Positions 1-8,675 of a DNA stretch of 64,000 nucleotides are shown here, in pieces. The DNA comes from Conexibacter sp. CPCC 205762 (GTDB lineage Bacteria > Actinomycetota > Thermoleophilia > Solirubrobacterales > Solirubrobacteraceae). The stretch covers positions 1 to 64,000 of the forward strand of contig NZ_JAUTDN010000035.1 of the NCBI RefSeq assembly GCF_030646155.1. The letters run 5' to 3'. The notes beneath the pieces were generated by a model. The model did no database searches. It was not told where the DNA came from and saw only the letters and a list, made by a program, of their open reading frames with translations. Both the position numbers and the translations under genes were made by a program. Numbering within the stretch: position 1 is the stretch's first letter; every line of letters begins with the position of its first letter.

Positions 1-68
1 CACGCCGCCCGCCCGCCCACGCCGCCCGCGCGCCCACGCCGCCCGCGCGCCCGCGCCGCCCGCCCGCT
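1..68. repeat. Four tandem copies of a 17-bp GC-only-like unit
   Basis: Four consecutive 17-bp units start at 1, 18, 35 and 52. Units 2 and 3 are identical (CACGCCGCCCGCGCGCC); units 1 and 4 differ at one and three positions. The array may continue upstream of the window edge. It precedes the gadB leader and has no coding signal that I can support. Confidence 0.8.
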
Positions 69-220
69 CGCCGCCGCCTGGCACTGACCCGCGCCGCCCT
101 CCCGCCTCAACCAACCGGAGCCCCGGTCGATTGCTGGTGCAGGAGACCAGTCATCGACCGGGCATAAAGGGCGGTGATAGCGTCGCGCCACCGCACCGAA
201 AACACGAGGGAGCCGCAACC

Positions 221-1597
221 GTGCTTGACGAGCAGACCGAAGACGGCAGAGAGATCACCTTCGCGGAGAGATACTTCACGCAGCCGGCGCCGGTGCGGGA
301 GATGCCGGAGCACAGCCGCGACCCGCGCGTCGCGCTGTCGATCCTCGAGTCGGAGATGCTGCTCGACGGCGACCCGGCGAAGAACCTCGCGACGTTCGTG
401 ACGACGTTCATGGAGCCCGAGGCGCGCTACGTGATCGAGAACAACCTCCACCGCAACTGGATCGACCACGCCGAGTACCCGCGCACGAACGAGATCGCCA
501 ACCGCTGCGTGCGGATGCTGCACCACCTCTTCCACGGCGTCGAGTGCCCGGAGATCCCCGGCACCGCGACGGCCGGCTCCTCCGAGGCGGTGATGCTCGG
601 CGCGCTGGCGATGAAGTGGCGCTGGAAGGCGGCGCGCGAGAAGGCCGGCAAGTCGACCGCGAAGCCGAACCTCGTCTACGGCGCCGACGTGCACGTCGTG
701 TGGGACAAGTTCTGCCGCTACTTCGACGTCGAGCCGCGCCAGGTGAACCTGCCGCGCGGGCGCTTCACGGTCGGTGCCGACGACCTGCAGCCGCAGATCG
801 ACGAGAACACGATCGGCGTCGTCGCCGTCGTCGGCACGACCTTCACCGGCGAGTGCGACGACGTCGCCGGGATCGACGCGATGCTGAGACACCTGCAGAG
901 CACGAGAGGGCTCGAGGTGCCGATGCACGTCGACGCGGCCAGCGGCGGCTTCGTCTTCCCCTTCAGCAACCCCGAGTTCGAGTGGGACTTCCGGCTCGAC
1001 ACCGTCTCGTCGATCAACGTCTCGGGCCACAAGTTCGGGCTCGTCTACCCGGGCGTCGGCTGGCTCGTCTTCCGCGACGAGCACCAGCTGCCGGAGCCGC
1101 TGGTCTTCTACGAGGACTACCTCGGCGAGCGCGACGCGACCTTCACGCTCAACTTCTCCGGCAGCTCCGCGTTCATCCTCGCGCAGTACTACAACTTCGT
1201 CCGCTTCGGCCGGCAGGGCTACGCCTCGCTCGTGCGCGCGATGGACAGAAACGCGGCCGCGCTGTCGGAGCGGCTGGCGGCGGAGGACGCGCTGGAGCTG
1301 GTCGGCGGCGAGCCGCGGCTGCCGCTCGTGATCGCGAGAGTCCGCCCGGACGAGCGCTTCAACGGCACCGACCTCGTCGCCGAGCTGGCGCAGCGGCGCG
1401 GCTGGATGGTCCCGGCCTACCAGCTGCCGCCCGACAACGACGACCAGCAGATCCTGCGGATCCTCGTGAAGGTCAACCAGTCACGCGAGCTGGCCGACGC
1501 GCTCGCCGACGACATCACCGACTCGATCGCCGACCTGCGCAGAAGGGCAGCCGGCCACCACGTCCCCAAGAGAGTCCACCGCGGCCACGCCTACTAG
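221..1597 (+). CDS. gadB: Glutamate decarboxylase (PLP-dependent, GadB type)
   Basis: Decarboxylates L-glutamate to GABA and CO2 using pyridoxal phosphate in the cytoplasm. The 458-aa product has the length of the family (E. coli GadB is 466 aa) and carries the signature SGHKFG, whose lysine at residue 271 is the expected PLP Schiff-base residue. The motif VDAASGGFVFPF upstream contains the aspartate that pairs with the cofactor. I start at GTG 221 because GAGGG lies about 10 bases upstream; an in-frame TTG at 131 would add 30 residues unlike the family. The gene converges on the acyltransferase gene and appears monocistronic. GABA or acid-tolerance roles are family knowledge; nothing here shows which applies. 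Confidence 0.93.
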   Translation: MLDEQTEDGREITFAERYFTQPAPVREMPEHSRDPRVALSILESEMLLDGDPAKNLATFVTTFMEPEARYVIENNLHRNWIDHAEYPRTNEIANRCVRMLHHLFHGVECPEIPGTATAGSSEAVMLGALAMKWRWKAAREKAGKSTAKPNLVYGADVHVVWDKFCRYFDVEPRQVNLPRGRFTVGADDLQPQIDENTIGVVAVVGTTFTGECDDVAGIDAMLRHLQSTRGLEVPMHVDAASGGFVFPFSNPEFEWDFRLDTVSSINVSGHKFGLVYPGVGWLVFRDEHQLPEPLVFYEDYLGERDATFTLNFSGSSAFILAQYYNFVRFGRQGYASLVRAMDRNAAALSERLAAEDALELVGGEPRLPLVIARVRPDERFNGTDLVAELAQRRGWMVPAYQLPPDNDDQQILRILVKVNQSRELADALADDITDSIADLRRRAAGHHVPKRVHRGHAY

Positions 1598-1656
1598 GCC
1601 GCACCGGCGCGCGGCGCGCGGCGCACGGCGACCCGCCGCGCACCGCCAAGCCGCGG

Positions 1657-2745
1657 CTAGACCGTCTGCCACTCCGCGTCGGCGCAGGGACCGCCGGCGT
1701 GGAGCCGCAGGCGCGCCTGCGCGATGTCGAGCGAGATCGTCGCGAGCGTCTCCCAGCGCTCGTCGAACGGCGCGTCGGCGGCGGGATGGCAGCAGAGGCC
1801 GGGGCCGCCGTGGTCGAGCATCGCGGCGGCGCGCTCCTCGGCGGAGGCCGCGCCGACCAGCGCCAGCGCCCGCTCGCGCAGCTCCTCCAGCCGCGGGCCG
1901 GTCGAGGTGTCTATCCGCGCCATCCGCTCGCCGGCCGCCAGGCCCGGGTCGAGGAAGTGGTTGGTATGCAGCAGCACGCCCTCGTCCCGTGTCGCGGGCG
2001 TGATCGCGGCGACGCCGGCGGGGCTCAGCTCGAGCATCCGCACGCGGCCGCGCGCGCCGTCGAAGTCGACGCAGGTGAGCACCGTCGAGGCCGACAGCGG
2101 CACGTCGCGCACGAGCGCCTCGGCCTCGTCGACCGACGCCGCCTCGTCCAGCAGCCGCCGCGCGACGACGTGGACCGGGACGCCGGCCTCCTCCCGGCCG
2201 TCGGCGGTGTGGGCGAGGATGTTGAAGTGGAGGCCGAACCCGGCGTCGTTGACGCCGATCTTGCCGACGACGCCGAACTCGGTGAACAGCCGCACGGTCC
2301 GCCCGGGGCGCGGCTGCAGCTCGACCGTCACCGCGCCGTCCCGCAGATGGTCGTACCAGTCCCACGTCTGCAGCGTCCGCGGCGGGCCGCCGGCCGGCGG
2401 CGCGACCGCGAAGGTCGAGCACTCGCCGCGGGCGGCGCGCGCCACCGCGAGCAGCTCGGTGCGCGCGTTCAGCGCCGCCAGCTGCCACAGCTCGAGGCCG
2501 GCGCCGTCGGCGACCGCCGCGATCTCCTGCGCCAGCGCGGGCGCCCACGACTCCGCGTGCGAGAAGCAGTCCAGCGCGACCGTCCGCTGCCGCTCGACCG
2601 ACAGCCCCGCCGCCGCGAACAGCCTCGCGTAGCCGTCGAAGGTGACCGCGATCTGCTCGCGCCAGGTGGTGCCGAAGGCGAGGCCGCGCAGGCGCGGGTC
2701 GTGCTCGACGTGACGCCAGGTCGGGATCGTCGTCGCGATGCTCAT
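1657..2745 (-). CDS. C45-family acyltransferase/amidohydrolase (acyl-CoA:6-APA acyltransferase-like)
   Basis: A 362-aa protein of the isopenicillin N/6-aminopenicillanate acyltransferase (peptidase C45) family, N-terminal nucleophile enzymes that cleave or transfer acyl groups on amides. Visible signatures are GECSTFAV, where Cys109 is the likely nucleophile released by autoproteolysis, TWDWYDHLRD shortly after, and GKIGVNDAGFGLHFN, a conserved stretch of the family. ATG 2745 overlaps the TGA of the upstream TetR gene as ATGA, so the two are translationally coupled. The substrate is not evident. The neighbouring peptide importer and P1 peptidase suggest an N-acyl amino acid or peptide-like amide. 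Confidence 0.82.
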   Translation of the reverse strand: MSIATTIPTWRHVEHDPRLRGLAFGTTWREQIAVTFDGYARLFAAAGLSVERQRTVALDCFSHAESWAPALAQEIAAVADGAGLELWQLAALNARTELLAVARAARGECSTFAVAPPAGGPPRTLQTWDWYDHLRDGAVTVELQPRPGRTVRLFTEFGVVGKIGVNDAGFGLHFNILAHTADGREEAGVPVHVVARRLLDEAASVDEAEALVRDVPLSASTVLTCVDFDGARGRVRMLELSPAGVAAITPATRDEGVLLHTNHFLDPGLAAGERMARIDTSTGPRLEELRERALALVGAASAEERAAAMLDHGGPGLCCHPAADAPFDERWETLATISLDIAQARLRLHAGGPCADAEWQTV

Positions 2746-3362
2746 GCGGCTGCCTCCGTCGTCCGTCTCAGCTCGCAGCCCGTGGCGACGTTCGCGTAGC
2801 GCAGCATCATCTCGACCGCGGTGTCGCGGTCGAAGCTGACCCCGGTCAGCACGTGGAAGGCGAGCGAGTCCTCCAGCGCGACGAGGTGGTGCGCGATCGT
2901 CTGCGAGGAGGCGACCAGCCTGAAGAGGCCGACGCCGGCGCCGGTCGCCAGGACTGACTGGTAGAGCGGCACCTGGCGGTCGTACTGCGTCTTCCAGAGG
3001 TTGCGGTAGGACGGCTCGCGCCGCGCGAGGCCGGTGAACTCGTAGAGGAGCGCGTACAGCTCGTCGTCGGGGCCGGTCGCGATCCCGCCCTCGCACAGCG
3101 CGACGAGCTGCTGGCGCGGATCCTCGATCGCCTCGATCGCTCTCCAGCGCTCGGTCGAGAAGCGCGTCGTCGCCTCGTCCTGCACCTGCTGCAGCAGGTC
3201 GTCGAGCGCAGGGAAGTGGTAGGTGATCGATCCCGGCGACATCCCCGCCGCGGCGGCGATGTCGCGCACGCCGACCTCTTCGAGCCCGCGCTCGACGATC
3301 GATCTGCGAGCGGCCTCGATGATCTGCTGACGCCGGAGCGTCTGAATTCGGGTTCGCGCCAT
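2742..3362 (-). CDS. TetR/AcrR-family transcriptional regulator
   Basis: A 206-aa repressor-type regulator. The N-terminal helix-turn-helix spans about residues 10-55 (RQQIIEAARRSIVERGLEEV, then AAAAGMSPGSITYHF) and the rest is a helical ligand-binding domain. The start is ATG 3362, giving MARTRIQ. It is the first gene of a two-gene unit with the C45 acyltransferase and is divergent from the reductase/PNPOx/ABC operon. The shared 193-bp intergenic space holds two copies of TCGTACGAAAA, the best candidates for its operators, so it probably controls both directions. The inducer is unknown. Confidence 0.9.
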   Translation of the reverse strand: MARTRIQTLRRQQIIEAARRSIVERGLEEVGVRDIAAAAGMSPGSITYHFPALDDLLQQVQDEATTRFSTERWRAIEAIEDPRQQLVALCEGGIATGPDDELYALLYEFTGLARREPSYRNLWKTQYDRQVPLYQSVLATGAGVGLFRLVASSQTIAHHLVALEDSLAFHVLTGVSFDRDTAVEMMLRYANVATGCELRRTTEAAA

Positions 3363-3384
3363 GGGTGGCGATGATCTTAGACAG

Positions 3385-3395
3385 TCGTACGAAAA
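3385..3395. promoter_or_regulatory. Candidate TetR operator, copy 1
   Basis: TCGTACGAAAA, containing the 8-bp palindrome TCGTACGA. The identical 11-mer recurs at 3492-3502 in the same divergent intergenic region. This copy lies 23 bp upstream of the TetR start codon. Assignment to the adjacent TetR gene is inference from position and symmetry. Confidence 0.5.
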
Positions 3396-3459
3396 TCTCA
3401 AGCTCGCGACCTCCATACGGCGCACATTCCCCGTTGCCACGCCACTTTCAACGAATCGC

Positions 3460-3502
3460 TTGACATCACGGACAACCCCTGTTTTGCTGATTCGTACGAA
3501 AA
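3460..3502 (+). promoter_or_regulatory. Predicted promoter of the reductase-dpp operon with overlapping operator
   Basis: A perfect -35 TTGACA (3460-3465) is followed after 17 bases by a weak -10 TTTGCT (3483-3488). The second TCGTACGAAAA copy (3492-3502, within the 10-bp palindrome TTCGTACGAA) sits where the transcription start would be, which suits repression by the divergent TetR protein. Confidence 0.5.
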
Positions 3503-3555
3503 ACGCAGCGCCCGGCGGTCGTGCCGGCGCTGCGGGCTCGTCACTGGAGCAGCAC

Positions 3556-4518
3556 ATGAGAGATGTTCAATTGAGCGACTTCGAGGTCGTCACCACACAG
3601 CTCACGCTCGAAGCCGACGGGATCGTGTCCGTCCGGCTGGAGCGCGTCGACGGGCAGCCGCTGCCGGCCTGGCAGCCGGGCGCGCACGTCGACCTCGTGC
3701 TGCCCGTCGGAATCACCCGCCAGTACTCGCTGATCGACTCGCCGGCCGACCTCAGCTCCTACCGCATCGCCGTGCTGCAGCAGCGCAACAGCCGCGGCGG
3801 CTCCGAGTACGTGCACGTCTTCCTGCGCCCCGGCCAGCGCGTCCGCATCGGCGCGCCGCGCAACCACTTCTCGCTCGACCCGGCCGACGAGTACCGCTTC
3901 ATCGGCGGCGGGATCGGCATCACGCCGCTGCTGTCGATGGCGCGCGCCGCCGACGCCCGCGACGCCGACTGGCGCCTCCACTACGGCGGCCGCTCGCTGC
4001 GCTCGATGGCCTACCGGCGCGAGCTGCGCGCCGCTTACGGCGACCGCGTCGAGCTGTGGCCCTCAGACCTGCGCGGGCGGCTCCCGCTCGACGAGCTGCT
4101 GAGCGCCCCGAGCCGCCGCACGCTCGTCTACTGCTGCGGCCCCGAGCAGCTGATCGAGGCCGTCCGCGAGACGGCGGCGCGAGTCGGCTGGGCGCAGGAG
4201 GACGTCCGCTTCGAGCGCTTCGCCCCGACCGTCCACGAGCACGCGCCCGACCGGGCGTTCGAGGTCGAGGCCCGCCGCAGCGGCACGACGGTCGCGATCG
4301 AGCAGGGCGAGTCGCTGCTCGACGGCCTCCTGCGCGCCGGCATCGGCGTCTCCTCGTCGTGCAGATCGGGCGTCTGCGGCGCCTGCGAGACGCGCGTGAT
4401 CGAGGGCGCCGTCGAGCACCGCGACGACATCCTCTCCGCCGCCCAGCGCGCGGCCGGCGAGGCGATGATGGTCTGCGTCTCGCGCGCCCGCGGCGATCGG
4501 CTGGTGCTCGATGTCTGA
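3556..4518 (+). CDS. Flavin/2Fe-2S oxidoreductase (oxygenase reductase, VanB/PDR type)
   Basis: A 320-aa phthalate-dioxygenase-reductase type electron carrier. Order: FMN-binding beta-barrel (about 10-105, with RQYSLIDSP), NAD-binding domain (GGGIGITPLLSM near residue 117), and a C-terminal plant-type ferredoxin domain with Cys-x4-Cys-x2-Cys (SCRSGVCGAC near 269) and a fourth Cys in MMVCVSRA. Such proteins pass electrons from NAD(P)H to a Rieske oxygenase or demethylase. No oxygenase gene lies in this window, which is unusual. ATG 3556 is chosen because a GGAG motif precedes it and the family begins there. It overlaps the next gene by 8 bases. Confidence 0.88.
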   Translation: MRDVQLSDFEVVTTQLTLEADGIVSVRLERVDGQPLPAWQPGAHVDLVLPVGITRQYSLIDSPADLSSYRIAVLQQRNSRGGSEYVHVFLRPGQRVRIGAPRNHFSLDPADEYRFIGGGIGITPLLSMARAADARDADWRLHYGGRSLRSMAYRRELRAAYGDRVELWPSDLRGRLPLDELLSAPSRRTLVYCCGPEQLIEAVRETAARVGWAQEDVRFERFAPTVHEHAPDRAFEVEARRSGTTVAIEQGESLLDGLLRAGIGVSSSCRSGVCGACETRVIEGAVEHRDDILSAAQRAAGEAMMVCVSRARGDRLVLDV

Positions 4519-5194
4519 GGTCACGCACGTCGCCACGCGCACCGCGCGCCCCCAGCGGCCGGCGCGGCCCGCGTTCAACCGGCTCGACCTCGACGGGATC
4601 CGCGCCGTGCTCGGCTTCCCGCACGAGACGACCGAGGCGAAGGTCGTGCCGACGATCGGCGAGACGGCGCGCCGCTTCATCGCCCACTCGCCGTTCCTCT
4701 CGCTCGCGACCTGCGACCGCGAGGGCCGCGCCGACTGCTCGCCGCGCGGCGACGGGCCCGGCTTCGTGAAGGTGCTGGACGAGCGCACGATCGCGCTGCC
4801 CGACCGCACCGGCAACAACCTCGTGCAGTCGTTCCGGAACATCCTCCAGAACCCGGCCGTCGGCACGCTCTTCTTCATCCCCGGGCTGCGCGAGACGCTG
4901 CGCGTCAACGGCGACGCCTACGTCACCGACGACGCGGAGCTGCTGAGCCGCTTCACCGCCGACGGGCGCCGCGCCAAGCTCGCGCTCGTGATCGACGTCA
5001 ACGAGGTCTACCTGCACTGCGGCAAGGCGCTGATCCGCAGCGGCATGTGGGACCCGCGCTGGCAGTCGCTCGCCGACGACATGACGCGCGGCATCGGCGT
5101 CTTCTCGCTGATGGAGATCGAGAAGGGCGCGCCGCACGGGACGTCGTCGGAGATCGACGACTGGATCGAAGACGCGTACGTCAAAGAGCTGTAA
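4511..5194 (+). CDS. Pyridoxamine 5'-phosphate oxidase-like FMN-binding protein (MSMEG_1061-like)
   Basis: A 227-aa split-barrel protein of the PNPOx-like superfamily. The core (about 45-200) has SPFLSLATCDREGRADCSPRGD and LPDRTGNNLVQSFRNILQNP-type stretches typical of the MSMEG_1061-type subgroup, followed by a helical tail. These proteins bind FMN or F420. The start ATG lies inside the end of the reductase gene, so the two are coupled and may act as a redox pair. Pyridoxal-phosphate synthesis is not implied. The real substrate is unknown. Confidence 0.8.
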   Translation: MSEVTHVATRTARPQRPARPAFNRLDLDGIRAVLGFPHETTEAKVVPTIGETARRFIAHSPFLSLATCDREGRADCSPRGDGPGFVKVLDERTIALPDRTGNNLVQSFRNILQNPAVGTLFFIPGLRETLRVNGDAYVTDDAELLSRFTADGRRAKLALVIDVNEVYLHCGKALIRSGMWDPRWQSLADDMTRGIGVFSLMEIEKGAPHGTSSEIDDWIEDAYVKEL

Positions 5195-5214
5195 CCACCA
5201 GGAAGAGAGTGACC

Positions 5215-6822
5215 GTGTTGCAGGATCTGTTCGACACCCAGCGGGTGTCGCGCCGCAGCGTGCTGCGGGGCATGCTGGTCGGCAGTGCCGCGATCGGCGG
5301 CTCGTCGGTGCTGGCCGCGTGCGGCAAGCGCGACGAGGCCGGCACGGCCACGGGCGCGTCGACGATCGCGACGGCCAGAGGCGGGACGATCGTCTGGGGC
5401 AAGCCGGCCGAGGCGACGCTGCTGGACCCGACGACCGGCGGCGTCGGCAGCTCGATGGAGCTGTTCCAGATCGTCTACGACCCGCTGATCGCGGTCGACG
5501 GCGAGCTGAGACTGATCCCCGGCCTGGCCGAGAGCTGGGAGCAGCCGAGCGACACCGAGATCGTCTTCACGCTGCGTGACGGCGTCAGATTCTCCAACGG
5601 GCGCGCGCTCACGACCGACGACGTCGTCGCGACCTTCGAGCGCTACTTCGACCCGAGAGTCGCCTCGTCGCTGGCGTCGTTCGTCGCGCCCGGCACGAGA
5701 GTCGCGAGCGTCGACGCGAGAACGGTCAGATTCACGCTGCCCGCCCCCAGCTCGACCTTCCTGTCCGCGCTCGCCTCCGCCTACGCGGTGATCCTGCCGA
5801 TGGCCGAGGTCAGAGCCGGCAGAGTCGACCTCTCCAGACAGATGCTCGGCACTGGCCCGTTCATGGTCCAGAGCCACAAGGCCGGCTCGAGCTGGATGCT
5901 GGTGAGAAACCCGCACGCCTGGCAGCCGCCGATCGCCGACAGGCTGTCGATCAAGATCATGCCCGACGACAACGCCCGCATCGCGGCGCTGCGCGACGGC
6001 TCGATCGACCTCACCTACTTCGACGTGCCGGACGCCGAGCGGCTGCTCGCCGACGTGCCGAACACCGAGGTCAAGGTGCAGGACCGGACCGACTTCTACG
6101 TGCTCGTGCTGAACGCGACCGGCAAGGGCTCGCCGTTCACCGACCAGCGCGTGCGGCAGGCGATCTCCTACGCGATCGACCGCGACCAGATCCGCGACAT
6201 CGCGCTCGCCGGCACCGGCCAGCCGACCGGCGTCGTCAGCGCCGCCTTCGGCGCGATAGCGCCGAGACCGACGCTCGCGCACGACCCCGAGAAGGCGAGA
6301 GCGCTGCTGCAGCAGGCCGGCGAGCCCGACCTCTCGTTCGAGATCGTCTACCCCGGCGAGGCGTTCGGCCGGATCGCGCAGGTGCTGCAGCAGAACCTCG
6401 AGGCGGTCGGCGTGAAGGTGACGCTCGGCTCGCTGGAGGAGGGCGTCTGGGTCGACCGCGTCTACACGCAGAGACCGCCGAAGTTCGACGCGACCGTCTC
6501 CTGGTACGCGGCCTACGTCGGCCCGGCGCAGGCGCTCAACCTCTGGAACCTCGACATCAGCCCGTTCGCCTTCCAGGTCAGAGACCCGAGAACGCAGCAG
6601 CTGATCGTCAGAGCGCAGCAGGCGAGCAGAGACGCGGAGCCGGAGGCGCTGAAGCAGGCCTCGGCGGCGGTCGACGAGCAGGCGTCGATGATCCCGCTCG
6701 TGACCAAGAACGCGACGATCGCCTGGCGCACCGACCTGATCAGGGTCGAGGTCGACGACAAGGACGGCAACATCCACCCGCTGCGCCACTCGCCCGAGTA
6801 CGCGCTCGCGAGAGCGGCCTGA
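5215..6822 (+). CDS. Peptide/nickel-type ABC transporter substrate-binding lipoprotein (family 5)
   Basis: A 535-aa extracellular solute-binding protein of the DppA/OppA family. The N-terminus has a twin-arginine-like SRRSVLRG and a lipobox LAAC with Cys36, suggesting export and lipid anchoring. The family-5 body follows, with TGPFMVQSHK and AISYAIDRDQIRDI. AGGAAGAG upstream supports GTG 5215; GTG 5209 and TTG 5218 are in-frame alternatives. It is the first gene of a complete importer (SBP, two permeases, two ATPases) followed by a P1 peptidase. Many of its arginines use AGA, unlike the cytoplasmic neighbours. Substrate class is likely a peptide or related amide. Confidence 0.9.
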   Translation: MLQDLFDTQRVSRRSVLRGMLVGSAAIGGSSVLAACGKRDEAGTATGASTIATARGGTIVWGKPAEATLLDPTTGGVGSSMELFQIVYDPLIAVDGELRLIPGLAESWEQPSDTEIVFTLRDGVRFSNGRALTTDDVVATFERYFDPRVASSLASFVAPGTRVASVDARTVRFTLPAPSSTFLSALASAYAVILPMAEVRAGRVDLSRQMLGTGPFMVQSHKAGSSWMLVRNPHAWQPPIADRLSIKIMPDDNARIAALRDGSIDLTYFDVPDAERLLADVPNTEVKVQDRTDFYVLVLNATGKGSPFTDQRVRQAISYAIDRDQIRDIALAGTGQPTGVVSAAFGAIAPRPTLAHDPEKARALLQQAGEPDLSFEIVYPGEAFGRIAQVLQQNLEAVGVKVTLGSLEEGVWVDRVYTQRPPKFDATVSWYAAYVGPAQALNLWNLDISPFAFQVRDPRTQQLIVRAQQASRDAEPEALKQASAAVDEQASMIPLVTKNATIAWRTDLIRVEVDDKDGNIHPLRHSPEYALARAA

Positions 6823-6825
6823 TCG

Positions 6826-7788
6826 ATGGGGCAGTTCGCGCGCTTCGCCGGCGTTCGCCTGCTGATCGCGTTCGTGACGCTGGCGGTGATCTCGGTCGCA
6901 GTCTTCGCCGCGATGCGCTCGGTCCCGGGCAGCTACGCCGACGTGATGCTGCCGACCAACGCCAGACCCGAGGCGCGCGCTGCCCTGATCGACAAGTACG
7001 GCCTCGACGACCCGCTGCCGGCCCAGTACCTCAAGTGGGCCGGCAACGCGCTCACCGGCGACCTCGGCGACTCGCTCACCTCCGGTGACTCGGTCGTCTC
7101 GGAGCTGGGCTCGCGCGCGGCGGTGACGGTCGAGCTGGCGCTGCTCGGCGGCCTGCTGGCGCTGCTGGTCGGCGTGCCGCTCGGGCTCGTCGGCGGGATC
7201 AGCCGCAGCCGCCGCGCGACCGGCTTCGTGCGGGTCGGCAACTCGGTCCTGCTGAGCTTGCCGGACATCCTCGTCGGCGCCCTGTTGGTGTGGGTGATCT
7301 CCACCTATGAGGTGCCGTTCACCGTCGGCGGCTGGGAGCCGTTGTTCTCCGACCCGTACGCGAACCTGCAGGCCGCGCTGCCGGCGGCGCTGACGATCTC
7401 GGTGCTCGGCATGGGCTTCGTGATGACGACGACGCGCGGCGCGGTCGCGCAGATCGCCTCGGAGCCGTACGTGCAGGCGGCGATCGCGCGCGGCGAGACG
7501 CGCGGGCAGATCGTCCGCCGCCACGTGCTGCGCAACTCCTCGGTGCCGGTGCTGACGGTCTTCGCCGTCTACCTCGGCTACCTGCTCGGCGGCGCGGTGA
7601 TCGCGGAGGTGCTGTTCTCGCTCGACGGGATCGGCCGCTACGTGATCGACGCGACCGGCCACCGCGACTATCCGGTCGTGCAGGGCGCGGTGCTCGTCGC
7701 CGCGGCGGCCTTCGTGCTGATCTCGATGCTCGTCGACCTCCTGTACGGCGTCCTCGACCCGCGCATCGGCGCGCGGAGCGCGAAGTGA
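6826..7788 (+). CDS. ABC transporter permease, DppB/OppB type
   Basis: A 320-aa inner-membrane permease with about six transmembrane segments, beginning with a hydrophobic helix near residues 10-30. The EAA loop region reads YVQAAIARGETRGQIVRRHVLRNSS, the contact site for the ATPase subunits, and GGAVIAEVLFSLDGIGRYV follows as in DppB. It starts 3 bases after the binding protein gene and overlaps the second permease by GTGA. It forms the translocation pore with the following permease. Confidence 0.92.
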   Translation: MGQFARFAGVRLLIAFVTLAVISVAVFAAMRSVPGSYADVMLPTNARPEARAALIDKYGLDDPLPAQYLKWAGNALTGDLGDSLTSGDSVVSELGSRAAVTVELALLGGLLALLVGVPLGLVGGISRSRRATGFVRVGNSVLLSLPDILVGALLVWVISTYEVPFTVGGWEPLFSDPYANLQAALPAALTISVLGMGFVMTTTRGAVAQIASEPYVQAAIARGETRGQIVRRHVLRNSSVPVLTVFAVYLGYLLGGAVIAEVLFSLDGIGRYVIDATGHRDYPVVQGAVLVAAAAFVLISMLVDLLYGVLDPRIGARSAK

Positions 7789-8675
7789 GCGTCACCTTCC
7801 CCTCCCCCACCCCCGCGGCGCCGGCGGCTCCCTCCGCTGGCCGCCGGCGCCCGCGGGTCCCCTTCAAGGGCGACCCGCTCGGCCGCTTCGGCCTCTTCCT
7901 GCTGATCGCGCTGGTTGCGATCGGCCTGTTCGGCCCGGCGCTGCCGATCGGCTCGCCGACGGAGTCGACCGGCGACCGCCTCGCGCCGCCCGGCGACGGC
8001 CACCTGCTCGGCACCGACGAACTCGGCCGCGCGCTGCTGCCGCGGATCGTCGAGGGGATCCGCGAGACGATCCTGATCGCGACCGGCGTCGTGCTTGTCG
8101 CGACGGTCGTCGGCGTGCTCGCCGGCTGCTTCGCCGCGCTCGCCGGCCGCCGCGTCGACGAGCTGATCGTGCGCGCCACCGACGTGATCTTCAGCTTCCC
8201 CGTCTTCCTGATCGCGATCCTCGTCAGCGTCGTCGCCGGCCCCGGCCGCGCGGCGGCGATGGCGGCCGTCTTCGCCGTCACGCTGCCGACGATGGTGCGC
8301 GTCGTGCGGGCGGCGGCGCTGCCGGTCGTCGAGCGCGACTTCGTGACCGCGGCCGAGGTCGCGGGCGCGAGCCGCTGGCGGCTGCTGCGCGTCCACCTGC
8401 TGCCGAACGTGCGCGGCGTCGTGATCGGCCAGGTCGCCTACGCGATCTCGCTCGGGATGCTGATCGAGGGCGGGATGAGCTTCCTCGGCCTCGGCGTGCA
8501 GGCGCCGGCGGCGTCGCTCGGCTCGCTCGTCGGCTCCGGCCGGCTGTACCTGACGATCGACCCGGCCTACGCGCTCGTCCCCGGCGTCGTGCTGGGGCTG
8601 GCGGTGCTGGCCTTCAACCTCGTCGGCGACGCGCTGCGGCGCGAGACCGACCCGACGCTCGAACGGGAGGCGTGA
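7785..8675 (+). CDS. ABC transporter permease, DppC/OppC type
   Basis: A 296-aa permease with a proline-rich cytoplasmic N-terminus, a first helix around 38-60 and the DppC hallmark HLLGTDELGRALLPRIVEGIRETI. The EAA motif is FVTAAEVAGASRWRLLRVHLLP, and the family stretch GGMSFLGLGVQAPAASLG follows. GTG 7785 overlaps the stop of the preceding permease. Its own stop overlaps the ATG of the ATPase gene (TGATG). Confidence 0.92.
   Translation: MSVTFPSPTPAAPAAPSAGRRRPRVPFKGDPLGRFGLFLLIALVAIGLFGPALPIGSPTESTGDRLAPPGDGHLLGTDELGRALLPRIVEGIRETILIATGVVLVATVVGVLAGCFAALAGRRVDELIVRATDVIFSFPVFLIAILVSVVAGPGRAAAMAAVFAVTLPTMVRVVRAAALPVVERDFVTAAEVAGASRWRLLRVHLLPNVRGVVIGQVAYAISLGMLIEGGMSFLGLGVQAPAASLGSLVGSGRLYLTIDPAYALVPGVVLGLAVLAFNLVGDALRRETDPTLEREA

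Noticed and set aside
1-68. CRISPR array
   Set aside because: The repeats are 17 bp and contiguous without spacers.
5008-7662. An 884-codon minus-strand frame opposite the binding protein and permease
   Set aside because: Composition is that of antisense GC-rich sequence and the plus strand is clearly the dpp-type operon.
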